Assembly: GCA_012839485.1 (NCBI GenBank)
Contig: DUNF01000016.1
Span: 1 to 6,438 of the forward strand
Direction of reading: 5' to 3'
DNA length: 6,438 nt
Source: Acholeplasmataceae bacterium
GTDB lineage: Bacteria > Bacillota_I > Bacilli_A > ML615J-28 > CAG-698
Position numbers and translations under genes: made by a program
The notes under the pieces: generated by a model
Databases searched by the model: none
Seen by the model: only the letters and a program-made list of their open reading frames with translations
Told to the model about the DNA's origin: nothing
Shown: positions 1-5,571 of the stretch, in pieces
Layout: every line of letters starts with the position of its first letter
Numbering within the stretch: the stretch's first letter is position 1

Positions 1-18
1 AAACAACCAAGAGGTTAA
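1..18 (+). CDS. Possible 3' end of rpsK (ribosomal protein S11), partial
   Basis: Frame 1 reads K-Q-P-R-G and then TAA at 16-18. S11 usually ends in a short basic tail such as K-R-R-R-V, and rpsK normally lies just upstream of rpoA in Bacillota, so this may be its last five codons. Only 15 coding bases are visible and other frames are also open across the edge, so the call rests mainly on conserved gene order. Confidence 0.35.
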   Translation, partial: KQPRG

Positions 19-56
19 TGCAATAATTTTAAATTTTAATCAAGGAGGTATAAATT

Positions 57-1097
57 ATGCGTAAATTTGAGTTTATTACCCCTCAAAGCGAAATTAATGA
101 AGTAAATGATGAACACGGCATGTTTACAATTACTCCATTAGAAAGAGGTTACGGGCTAACTATTGGTAATGCTTTGAGAAGAGTTTTACTATCTTCAATG
201 CCGGGTGTTGCGATTGTAGCAATGGAAATCCAAGGTGTTCAAAATGAGTTTCAAGCTATTCCAGGAGTTAAAGAAGATGTAACAGAGATCGTTTTAAATT
301 TAAAAAACATCAAATTAACAATTGATGAAAGTGAATTATTAAAAGCTAGTGACAATGTAGAGATTGATGTAGAAGACTTATACAAATTAAGTATTTCAAG
401 AAACAAAAAAGGTGTTATTACTGCTGGGGATTTAGTTCATGATGAAAGAATTAAAGTAGTTAATCCCGAACAAGTAGTAGCAACACTTACTAAAGATATC
501 AATTTTGATGCTACATTTTTTGCTAGAAGAGGAATAGGTTATGTTTCAGCTGAAGAAAATACTGTTTTCTGTCAAGATAAAGATGGACATATCTATCAAG
601 AAAGGATTGCAATTGATTCTATCTACACACCTGTAAATAAGGTTAGATATGATGTAGAGAAAACAAGAGTTAATAAAGATCCTAATTATGATAAGCTTAC
701 AATTGAAATTTGGGTAGATGGAAGAATTACTGCTGTTGGCGCTTTAGCCTTAGCAAGTAAATTCTTATCACAACATTTCAATAAAATTAGTGCAGTTAAA
801 GAAAAAGTACTAGATGAAGATTACATGTATGAACAAGAAGAAATCAAAGTATCAAGAGATTTAGAAAAACCAATTGAACAACTAGATTTATCTGTTCGTG
901 CTTATAACTGCCTAAAGCGAGAAAAGATTACTACAGTTGGTGAACTAGTTCAAAAGACTGTAGAAGAAATGATGCATATCAGTGGTTTTGGTCGTACATC
1001 ATTTAAAGAAGTTCAAGAAAAACTTACAAAACTTGGATTGAGTTTCAAAAAACAAGCTGATGAATTAAAAGTCTCAGCTGATAGAAGAGAAGAATAG
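57..1097 (+). CDS. rpoA: DNA-directed RNA polymerase subunit alpha
   Basis: This is the alpha subunit of RNA polymerase; its dimer is the scaffold on which beta and beta' assemble in the cytoplasm. The N-terminal dimerisation domain (about residues 1-240) has the family signature LERGYGLTIGNALRR at 28-42 and the IDSIYTPV stretch at 187-193. After a charged linker comes the C-terminal helix-hairpin-helix domain (about 272-331) with LSVRAYNCLKR at 278-288; Arg281 matches the arginine that contacts UP-element DNA in well-studied alpha subunits. At 346 residues it is longer than the roughly 314 of Bacillus subtilis. Small insertions near 105-118 and 168-182 and a charged tail after 331 account for this. 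The start is fixed by AAGGAGG at 43-49. The stop TAG overlaps the ribosome binding site of rplQ, so the two genes are probably translationally coupled. Confidence 0.98.
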   Translation: MRKFEFITPQSEINEVNDEHGMFTITPLERGYGLTIGNALRRVLLSSMPGVAIVAMEIQGVQNEFQAIPGVKEDVTEIVLNLKNIKLTIDESELLKASDNVEIDVEDLYKLSISRNKKGVITAGDLVHDERIKVVNPEQVVATLTKDINFDATFFARRGIGYVSAEENTVFCQDKDGHIYQERIAIDSIYTPVNKVRYDVEKTRVNKDPNYDKLTIEIWVDGRITAVGALALASKFLSQHFNKISAVKEKVLDEDYMYEQEEIKVSRDLEKPIEQLDLSVRAYNCLKREKITTVGELVQKTVEEMMHISGFGRTSFKEVQEKLTKLGLSFKKQADELKVSADRREE

Positions 1098-1106
1098 GAG
1101 GAACAA

Positions 1107-1475
1107 ATGGCAAGAGGCTATAGTAAACTAGGAAGAACAAGTTCACAAAGAAAAGCTTTAATGAGAGATTTAGTTACTGATTTGATTATCAATGAAAAAA
1201 TTGAAACAACTTTAACTAAAGCCAAAGAACTACGTAGATTAGCAGACAGAATGGTTACTTTAGGTAAACAAAACACTTTAGCTAGTCGTAGAAGAGCTGC
1301 AAGGTTAGTTAGATTTGAATACACAGACGAAGAGAAAAATGAATTTGCTCTTCAAAAACTTTTCAATACAATTGCTCCTCGCTATCAAGATCGCAATGGT
1401 GGCTATACACGAGTATTAAAACTTATGCCACGTCAAGGCGATAATGCTCCGATGGCAATTATTGAATTTGTATAA
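1107..1475 (+). CDS. rplQ: 50S ribosomal protein L17
   Basis: L17 is a protein of the large ribosomal subunit. The 122 residues match the bacterial length (about 120). They show the typical start MARGYSKLGRTSSQRKAL, the LITxxxI-like segment LIINEKIETTLTKAKELR (26-43) and the ending APMAIIEFV. AGGAGG at 1096-1101 overlaps the rpoA stop and sets the ATG start. It is the last gene of the ribosomal protein/rpoA operon and is followed within a few bases by a strong terminator. The last five codons (IIEFV), the stop and the terminator lie in the left copy of a 57-bp direct repeat. The 3' end of this gene is therefore the apparent insertion site of the downstream two-gene element, and the coding sequence is left intact. 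Confidence 0.98.
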   Translation: MARGYSKLGRTSSQRKALMRDLVTDLIINEKIETTLTKAKELRRLADRMVTLGKQNTLASRRRAARLVRFEYTDEEKNEFALQKLFNTIAPRYQDRNGGYTRVLKLMPRQGDNAPMAIIEFV

Positions 1476-1513
1476 AAAAACACCCCTAATTATTTAGGGG
1501 TTTTTTATTTGTT
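1457..1513 (+). repeat. 57-bp direct repeat, left copy (putative attL at rplQ 3' end)
   Basis: This stretch is identical base for base to 3616-3672, 2159 bp away. It contains the last five rplQ codons, the TAA stop, the complete intrinsic terminator and about a dozen AT-rich bases after it. Identity stops sharply on both sides (C1456 versus G3615; A1514 versus T3673). A perfect repeat made of a gene 3' end and flanking an accessory module is the usual footprint of site-specific integration; that interpretation is inference. Confidence 0.95.
1476..1506 (+). terminator. rplQ intrinsic terminator (left copy)
   Basis: The hairpin ACCCCTAA (1482-1489), loop TTAT (1490-1493), TTAGGGGT (1494-1501) is preceded by an A run and followed by six T including the stem base. 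It starts immediately after the rplQ stop and ends the ribosomal protein operon. The A and T runs could extend the stem, making it usable in both directions. Confidence 0.95.
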
Positions 1514-1534
1514 AAATGTTTTGTAATATTTTTC

Positions 1535-1559
1535 TTGACAATATATATATATATATAAT
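1535..1559 (+). promoter_or_regulatory. Cassette promoter with TA-repeat spacer
   Basis: A consensus -35 TTGACA (1535-1540) is followed by an alternating AT tract that ends in a consensus -10 TATAAT (1554-1559). The gap between them is only 13 bp, well below the optimal 17. Poorer -10 candidates lie at 1556-1561 (TAATAA, 15-bp gap) and 1558-1563 (ATAAAT, 17-bp gap). It differs from the other promoters in the window, which have TGnTATAAT and no clear -35. It would drive the two cassette genes. Confidence 0.7.
1542..1557 (+). repeat. (TA)8 dinucleotide tract inside a promoter
   Basis: Eight uninterrupted TA units lie between the -35 and the end of the -10; the last two form part of TATAAT. Gain or loss of units by slipped-strand mispairing would change the promoter spacing in 2-bp steps. 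Two more units would give a 17-bp spacer. The tract is seen directly; the switching role is inferred. Confidence 0.9.
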
Positions 1560-1583
1560 AAATGTGAGAAAATTTTAATATCT

Positions 1584-1599
1584 TTTGTTTTTAAACAAA
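1584..1599 (+). promoter_or_regulatory. Palindrome in the 5' leader of the cassette
   Basis: TTTGTTT (1584-1590) and AAACAAA (1593-1599) form a perfect inverted repeat around TT. It lies downstream of the cassette promoter and 15 bases before the GGAGG site. It could be an operator for a repressor or a weak RNA hairpin. In such AT-rich DNA chance is possible. Confidence 0.3.
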
Positions 1600-1628
1600 C
1601 CATTAATAACGATTGGAGGTAAATAATA

Positions 1629-2585
1629 GTGAGTCAAGAAAGAATTATTAAATCATTAAATGTATTAGGATTAGATTCATCTGCTACACAAGAGCAAATT
1701 ACAGATCGCGTAAAAGTTTTAAAAAGCATTTATAATAGTGAATCTGAAGCAGATGCGAAAAAAATGGATGAAGTTTATCGCGCGAGTAAATTTTTGCTAG
1801 AAAATTATGAGTTGTTAAGTAAAGGTCTTAATGAGAATACCGACCAAAAAAATTCTCAAATCGGAATAAATGTAGACGATGCTCAACCTAAACGAAAACA
1901 TTCTAAAAAGAAGATCATTTGGATTTCTGTAATTTCGGGGATTTTTGCATTGTTTTTAATATCTTTTCTTACTCAAAATCTCCCTAAAATGATTGAAGAT
2001 AGAAATCAATATAATGAGATTAAAGAAATGATGATGAATTTTAATGCTGACAATATGAATACTATTGGAGAAACTATCAAAAAATTGCCTGACGATTATA
2101 AGGATATTAAAACAATAAGTAGCCAATATGAATTAATAATGGAAAATGTTGAAATTATAACAGAAAGCGAAAATACGAAGGGGTATAAAAATTGGAAAGG
2201 TGCGAATACTGCGTATCGTGCTTTGATAAATATTAATCATGATTTATCTAATTGGAATTTAAGTCAATATCTTGATAATAAAGATATTAGATATAAAATT
2301 ATATGGACTAAATGGAGTGATTTAGATAAAAATTTCCAAATTTATTCATATAACTTTGATTATAATTATGATCTTAACACAAATTTACCAAACAATATAG
2401 AATCCGACAAATTTTATATAACACGTTGGAATGATTCTTGGACAAAAATCGGATATGAAAATTTGAACGACCCAACCGATAAGTTTTGGGCATATGAAAT
2501 AATAGATGTAAAAGAAGATCAAATTCAAATTTATTGTTATAGTAATAGCGAAACATATACTTTATATTACACAGATCAAGATTAA
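1629..2585 (+). CDS. Membrane protein with J-domain-like N-terminus, function unknown
   Basis: I do not recognise a named family for the whole 318-residue protein. Residues 8-60 (LNVLGLDSSATQEQITDRVK and on) resemble the helices of a J domain, but the HPD motif that activates Hsp70 is absent, so it may be a degenerate or non-chaperone version. A basic stretch KRKHSKKK (88-95) precedes one strong transmembrane helix (96-114), which predicts an inside N-terminus and an outside C-terminus. Residues 124-220 are helical and hydrophilic; residues 225-318 are rich in Trp, Tyr and Asp with beta-like periodicity. Translation starts at GTG 1629, nine bases after GGAGG (1615-1619), just before the J-like region. 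The HNH endonuclease gene follows after 19 bases, so the two form an operon. The layout suits a sensor or anchor in a defence pair, but no function can be assigned. Confidence 0.85.
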   Translation: MSQERIIKSLNVLGLDSSATQEQITDRVKVLKSIYNSESEADAKKMDEVYRASKFLLENYELLSKGLNENTDQKNSQIGINVDDAQPKRKHSKKKIIWISVISGIFALFLISFLTQNLPKMIEDRNQYNEIKEMMMNFNADNMNTIGETIKKLPDDYKDIKTISSQYELIMENVEIITESENTKGYKNWKGANTAYRALININHDLSNWNLSQYLDNKDIRYKIIWTKWSDLDKNFQIYSYNFDYNYDLNTNLPNNIESDKFYITRWNDSWTKIGYENLNDPTDKFWAYEIIDVKEDQIQIYCYSNSETYTLYYTDQD

Positions 2586-2604
2586 TTAAAGGGAGAATTG
2601 AAAG

Positions 2605-3603
2605 ATGGATAAGAAAATGTTTATTGTAGATTTAAATACGGGGTCATACAATAAAAGTAATAAAGGTTATGAATTATATAATTTAGAACCAAACAAAATA
2701 GATGGTCGTTATTATGGGTATGTTCCGGATGCAGATAATCCAAATATAGAAACTCTTGGTGCTACAAAAGAACAAAAGTATGTTGATGATATTTTAGTTG
2801 TTTTTGTTACGCCTGTTTCAGATAATGATCTTAATAGGGTTGTAGTTGGATATTATCCAAGTGCAAGAGTTCATAGGCATAAGAAGTCTGGAGAAAATAT
2901 GGGAAGAGATTTTGAAGACTATGATGGAAGTAGAAAAATAGCAACATATTCAATTGAAAGTGATGATTGCGTTATTGTTAATCAGAAGAATAGTTTTATA
3001 ATTGAAATAAACAAGTATAATAATAAGTTTAGAAGACAAAGAGTCTATAAAGGAACTTATCCAAAATTAGATGAAGAGCTTTTTGCTTTTATCAGCAATT
3101 ATGAAAATAGTTTATTTGATGATGATAATGAGATACAAAACGAAATTCAATATGTTTCAGAAGCATCAGAAGAAGAAATGAGCAATGCTTCAAAAAGAAA
3201 AGTAGAATATGAAAATCTTACATATGGAACAGCAGTTAAAAGAAATGCAAGATTATCAAAATCTGCGATTGTAAAAGTTAATTATAAATGTGAATTTGAT
3301 GAAAACCATAAAACTTTTGCCAATGTTAATAATTTCCCATATATGGAAGGTCATCACCTAATACCATGTACAATTAATAATGCGAAAATGGTTGAGGATA
3401 AAATGGGATGTCATATAGATTGCCCAGAAAATATTGTATCTTTATGCCCAAATTGTCATAGAGCTATTCATTTTGGGAACGAAAAGACTAAGTTTGAAAT
3501 TATAACAAAATTATACAATGATAGAAAGGACAAGCTGGAAAAAGTTGGAATTAAAATTAGTTTACAGAAACTTTTGTCATTATATGGAGTTAGAAAAAGA
3601 TAA
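2605..3603 (+). CDS. HNH endonuclease, possible modification-dependent restriction enzyme
   Basis: The C-terminal part (about 226-292) is a clear HNH nuclease: C229 and H235 in CEFDENHKTF, the EGHHLIP motif with H250/H251, N276 in PENIVSL, and CPNCHRAIHFG with C281, C284, H285 and H289. H251, N276 and H285 are the likely catalytic set, with C281/C284 and C229/H235 as the structural zinc site. This Cys-His variant resembles McrA-like HNH proteins. The N-terminal half (about 1-160) includes a hydrophobic DDILVVFV strand and VVVGYYPSARVHRH (79-92). That recalls the EVE/PUA-like base-reading domains fused to HNH nucleases in type IV restriction, but this part is tentative. An acidic linker (171-195) joins the halves. 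GGGAG at 2591-2595 sets the start. The pairing with a membrane protein suggests anti-phage defence. The protein appears full length (332 aa). Confidence 0.9.
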   Translation: MDKKMFIVDLNTGSYNKSNKGYELYNLEPNKIDGRYYGYVPDADNPNIETLGATKEQKYVDDILVVFVTPVSDNDLNRVVVGYYPSARVHRHKKSGENMGRDFEDYDGSRKIATYSIESDDCVIVNQKNSFIIEINKYNNKFRRQRVYKGTYPKLDEELFAFISNYENSLFDDDNEIQNEIQYVSEASEEEMSNASKRKVEYENLTYGTAVKRNARLSKSAIVKVNYKCEFDENHKTFANVNNFPYMEGHHLIPCTINNAKMVEDKMGCHIDCPENIVSLCPNCHRAIHFGNEKTKFEIITKLYNDRKDKLEKVGIKISLQKLLSLYGVRKR

Positions 3604-3615
3604 TATTGCAAAGGG

Positions 3616-3672
3616 AATTATTGAATTTGTATAAAAAAACACCCCTAATTATTTAGGGGTTTTTTATTTGTT
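3616..3672 (+). repeat. 57-bp direct repeat, right copy (putative attR)
   Basis: Perfect copy of 1457-1513. It begins 12 bases after the HNH stop codon and carries the IIEFV codons, stop and terminator of rplQ outside any complete rplQ gene. It supplies the cassette's terminator. The flavodoxin promoter starts three bases after its end, as expected if this is the original junction on the chromosome. Confidence 0.95.
3635..3665 (+). terminator. Intrinsic terminator (right copy), ends the cassette operon
   Basis: Same hairpin as after rplQ: ACCCCTAA (3641-3648), TTAT, TTAGGGGT (3653-3660), then a T run. It lies 32 bases after the HNH stop and should isolate the cassette from the flavodoxin gene. 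Confidence 0.95.
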
Positions 3673-3674
3673 TA

Positions 3675-3683
3675 TGTTATAAT
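3675..3683 (+). promoter_or_regulatory. Extended -10 promoter of the flavodoxin gene
   Basis: TG (3675-3676), one base, then TATAAT (3678-3683). No -35 match is visible, since that position falls in the terminator. It lies 23 bases before the GTG start, with AAGGAG at 3695-3700 as ribosome binding site. Confidence 0.75.
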
Positions 3684-3706
3684 GTAAGTAGCAAAAGGAG
3701 ATAAAA

Positions 3707-4162
3707 GTGAAAACAAAAGCAATTATTTATATTTCATACCATCACAAAAATACAATCAAGCTTTTAGAATCTTCTTTTGAAAAAGAAGAATATGATTTTT
3801 ATAATCTGGCAAAAACAAAAGAAGATATCTTACTTGATAAATATGAGAAGATTGTATTTGCATCTGGTATCTACTTTGGGAAAATGGATAAAAGGATTTT
3901 GCAGTTTGTAGATAAAAATTTAACTAAATTATTAACTAAAAAGATTTATATAGTTATAACGGCGGGGATTAATCCTAAACATTATGCGAGAAAAACAATA
4001 AAATATTTTAATAAACTAAGTTTTAATGATATTAAAATATTTAGTTGTTTAGGACATGATAGCTACGGACCGCTTAAATTAATTGGCGGAATTAATAAAA
4101 AAAGGCCAAATGAGAAAGACGTTTTCAAATTAAAAGAATTTATTTTAGAAAACAAGATATGA
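3707..4162 (+). CDS. Small flavodoxin-domain protein
   Basis: This is a 151-residue cytoplasmic protein of flavodoxin fold, probably binding FMN and acting in electron transfer. The first strand IIYIS leads into a phosphate-binding loop S10-YHHK-NT16, the position of SxxGNT in flavodoxins. Next come VFASGIYFGKMDKRIL (50-65), a strand KKIYIVITAGI and the family-like segment HDSYGPLKLIGGINKKRPNE, which resembles the GFDTYGPFKLIGGI block of flavodoxin-family proteins in gut Firmicutes. The loop has Lys in place of the usual Gly before NT, so flavin affinity may differ. The redox partner is not evident. Translation starts at GTG 3707 behind AAGGAG. There is no terminator behind it; the first PH-domain gene begins 27 bases later, and the TGA stop overlaps that gene's promoter. 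Confidence 0.85.
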   Translation: MKTKAIIYISYHHKNTIKLLESSFEKEEYDFYNLAKTKEDILLDKYEKIVFASGIYFGKMDKRILQFVDKNLTKLLTKKIYIVITAGINPKHYARKTIKYFNKLSFNDIKIFSCLGHDSYGPLKLIGGINKKRPNEKDVFKLKEFILENKI

Positions 4163-4168
4163 TAGAAT
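4160..4168 (+). promoter_or_regulatory. Extended -10 promoter overlapping the flavodoxin stop codon
   Basis: TG (4160-4161, part of the TGA stop), A, then TAGAAT (4163-4168), one base from consensus. No -35 is evident. It would start transcription of the first PH-domain gene, whose AAAGGAGG site is at 4177-4184. Confidence 0.55.
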
Positions 4169-4189
4169 ATAGGTGCAAAGGAGGTCAAT

Positions 4190-4738
4190 ATGGATAGAAA
4201 TAAAATAAGTGAGATGATTTTAGAAGGGGAAGAGATAATATATACTTTTAAACCTTATTATAAGAAGGTAGTATATAGAACAATTATTATTTTATTTATA
4301 GCAATTGTTCCTTTTATCTTGTTTTTGATATTTCCAATTGTGTTTAAATTTCCTGAGGAAATGATGACTATGATTATTATATCAATGGCAGTAATGGTAG
4401 TTATGGTTACTATACCGCTTCTTATTCCTTTGTTTATGTATAAAAATAGGTTTTATGCAGTTACTAATAAAAGGTTGATTATTCAAAAAGGTTTTTTTGG
4501 AATTGATTTTGCTTTTCTTCCTATTGAATCAGTACAATATGTTTCTGTTAGCGTTTCGCCACTTGATAGATATCTTAAAAAGGGAACGGGCACTATTTCT
4601 TTTGGAGCTGTTAGTACACCAGTAACATCTAAAAGTGGAGCTACATTTGCTTTTGGAGATATTGGTAATGTTTATGAGAACTATAAAATTATAAAGACCT
4701 TTATTGATAAAAATAAAGAAGGGCAACAAAAAAGCTAA
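4190..4738 (+). CDS. Two-TM bacterial PH-domain protein, paralog 1
   Basis: This is a membrane-anchored protein of the bacterial pleckstrin-homology group (bPH_2/DUF304, YdbS/YdbT-like). After a short N-terminal motif (MDRNKISEMI...YTFKP, 1-22) come two hydrophobic helices (about 30-52 and 59-83) and then the PH-like barrel. The barrel starts at NRFYAVTNKRLIIQKG (86-101) and runs through VQYVSVSVSPLDRYLKKGTGTISFG (115-139). A closing segment DIGNVYENYKIIKTFI (157-172) forms the last helix. The short loop between the helices puts the PH domain and both ends on the same side, probably the cytoplasm. Substrate or partner is unknown; YdbST relatives have been linked to envelope stress and bacteriocin resistance. 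It is most similar to the next gene. Start is set by AAAGGAGG at 4177-4184. Confidence 0.88.
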   Translation: MDRNKISEMILEGEEIIYTFKPYYKKVVYRTIIILFIAIVPFILFLIFPIVFKFPEEMMTMIIISMAVMVVMVTIPLLIPLFMYKNRFYAVTNKRLIIQKGFFGIDFAFLPIESVQYVSVSVSPLDRYLKKGTGTISFGAVSTPVTSKSGATFAFGDIGNVYENYKIIKTFIDKNKEGQQKS

Positions 4739-4755
4739 CTATGTTAGCTTTTTTT
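4728..4755 (+). terminator. Intrinsic terminator overlapping the end of PH paralog 1
   Basis: AAAGCTAAC (4731-4739), loop TAT, GTTAGCTTT (4743-4751) and a seven-T tail (4749-4755). The left stem arm includes the last Ser codon and the TAA stop of the gene. Confidence 0.9.
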
Positions 4756-4824
4756 AATAAATTGTAATTAAAAAGTAAAATATTGTTAAGTTATTTGTCT
4801 TTAAGTTATTTTTAATTATCAATA

Positions 4825-4833
4825 TGTTATAAT
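4825..4833 (+). promoter_or_regulatory. Extended -10 promoter of PH paralog 2
   Basis: TG (4825-4826), T, then TATAAT (4828-4833), preceded by AT-rich DNA without a convincing -35. It leaves a leader of about 40 bases before the ATG at 4880, with AAGGAGG at 4867-4873. Confidence 0.75.
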
Positions 4834-4879
4834 ATCAGTGTAAAGGAAATTGTTTAATATACCATTAAGGAGGTAAAAT

Positions 4880-5428
4880 ATGGATAGAAATCAAACAGCT
4901 AAAATTTTAATGAAAGATGAGAAAGTTTTGTATACAATTAAACCTTGTAAGACAAAGTTAGTTGTTTCAAGTTTACTTACAATGGTTTTTGTTATAGGTT
5001 TATCGTTTTTAACTTTCCTAATTCCAGCTGAAGAAGGAGATGATTTAGCAGCTAAAAATATGTGGACAGGAATTGGTGTTGGAGTAGTTGCGGCAGTGAT
5101 GATTCTTGTTTTTATTTGTCAGTTACTTGCATATCGTAATCGTTTCTATACAGTCACTGATAAAAGATTTATTATTCAAAGCGGATTATTAGGAATTGAT
5201 TTTGCTAGTGTTCCGGTTGAAGCAGTACAGTTTCTTTCTGTAAATGTTTCTGTACTTGATAAAATACTTAGAAGAGGAACGGGTTCTATTACTTTTGGGA
5301 CAGTAAGTACACCTATTGCGGCACAAAATCAAGCAACTGGATTTAGATATGGCGATATTCCTAATGTTTATGAAAACTATAAAGTTTTTAAAGAATTGAT
5401 TGATAATGCTCAACAATCAAAAGAGTAA
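4880..5428 (+). CDS. Two-TM bacterial PH-domain protein, paralog 2
   Basis: Same architecture and same length (182 aa) as the preceding gene: N-terminal motif MDRNQTAKIL...LYTIKP (1-21), hydrophobic helices at about 27-49 and 62-84, then the PH-like domain from NRFYTVTDKRFIIQSG (87-102) through VQFLSVNVSVLDKILRRGTGSITFG (116-140), and the tail DIPNVYENYKVFKELI (159-174). The conserved GIDFA and RGTGSITFGTVSTP stretches show it arose by tandem duplication with paralog 1. The loop between the helices is acidic (EEGDD, 51-55), unlike paralog 1. It stands as a single-gene unit with its own promoter and a terminator behind it. Its role is not known beyond the family-level association with the cell envelope. 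Confidence 0.88.
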   Translation: MDRNQTAKILMKDEKVLYTIKPCKTKLVVSSLLTMVFVIGLSFLTFLIPAEEGDDLAAKNMWTGIGVGVVAAVMILVFICQLLAYRNRFYTVTDKRFIIQSGLLGIDFASVPVEAVQFLSVNVSVLDKILRRGTGSITFGTVSTPIAAQNQATGFRYGDIPNVYENYKVFKELIDNAQQSKE

Positions 5429-5487
5429 AACAAAGTTAAACATTAACAAAAATCCCTTCTTGTTATTATGTAGAACTAAGAATAAAA

Positions 5488-5523
5488 CAAAAGCTAGTTT
5501 AGGAAACTAAATTGGCTTTTTTT
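5488..5523 (+). terminator. Intrinsic terminator after PH paralog 2
   Basis: A stem of about 14 pairs (5489-5502 with 5507-5520, including two G-T wobble pairs) closes on a GAAA tetraloop (5503-5506) and runs into a T tract (5517-5523). It lies 60 bases after the gene. The stretch in between (5429-5488) holds only a weak GTTAA-ACA-TTAAC palindrome. Confidence 0.88.
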
Positions 5524-5533
5524 ATTTATATTG

Positions 5534-5542
5534 TGATATAAT
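5534..5542 (+). promoter_or_regulatory. Extended -10 promoter of PH paralog 3
   Basis: TG (5534-5535), A, then TATAAT (5537-5542), eleven bases after the preceding terminator, so the -35 position falls in the terminator stem and shows no match. It lies 30 bases before the start codon. Confidence 0.75.
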
Positions 5543-5571
5543 ATGAAAGTAATAAAGGAAGCAAGACGAGT

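Larger units (their letters stand above)
1514..3672 (+). mobile_element. Putative integrase-less genetic cassette inserted at rplQ
   Basis: This 2159-bp unit (one repeat copy plus 2102 unique bases) lies between the rplQ terminator and the flavodoxin gene and carries two genes of accessory type. Recombination between the two 57-bp repeats would remove it exactly, leaving rplQ, its terminator and then the flavodoxin promoter. The cassette has its own promoter at its left end, and the right repeat copy supplies a terminator 32 bases after the last gene. No integrase, transposase or terminal inverted repeat is visible, so movement would need a recombinase in trans or homologous recombination. 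A simple duplication without mobility is the main alternative. Confidence 0.6.

Noticed and set aside
1118..1324. Open reverse-strand frame opposite rplQ
   Set aside because: It lies fully inside rplQ, has no ribosome binding site and its translation is low-complexity Leu/Ser-rich, as expected from an antisense frame.
2374..2556. Open reverse-strand frame opposite the J-like membrane protein gene
   Set aside because: Contained in a well-supported gene, with no start signal and no recognisable protein character.
1514..3615. Transposon or integrase signature inside the cassette
   Set aside because: No transposase or recombinase ORF, no terminal inverted repeats and no short target duplication were found; the 57-bp repeats are the only boundary signal.
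4529..4729. Open reverse-strand frames opposite PH paralogs 1 and 2 (also 5189-5416)
   Set aside because: They occur in the same place in two paralogs because the sense genes are homologous. Their composition (Asn/Ile/Arg/Ser-rich) and lack of ribosome binding sites mark them as shadows.
5435..5447. GTTAA-ACA-TTAAC palindrome after PH paralog 2
   Set aside because: A five-base A/T-rich stem without a T tail is too weak for a terminator, and a real terminator follows at 5488-5523.
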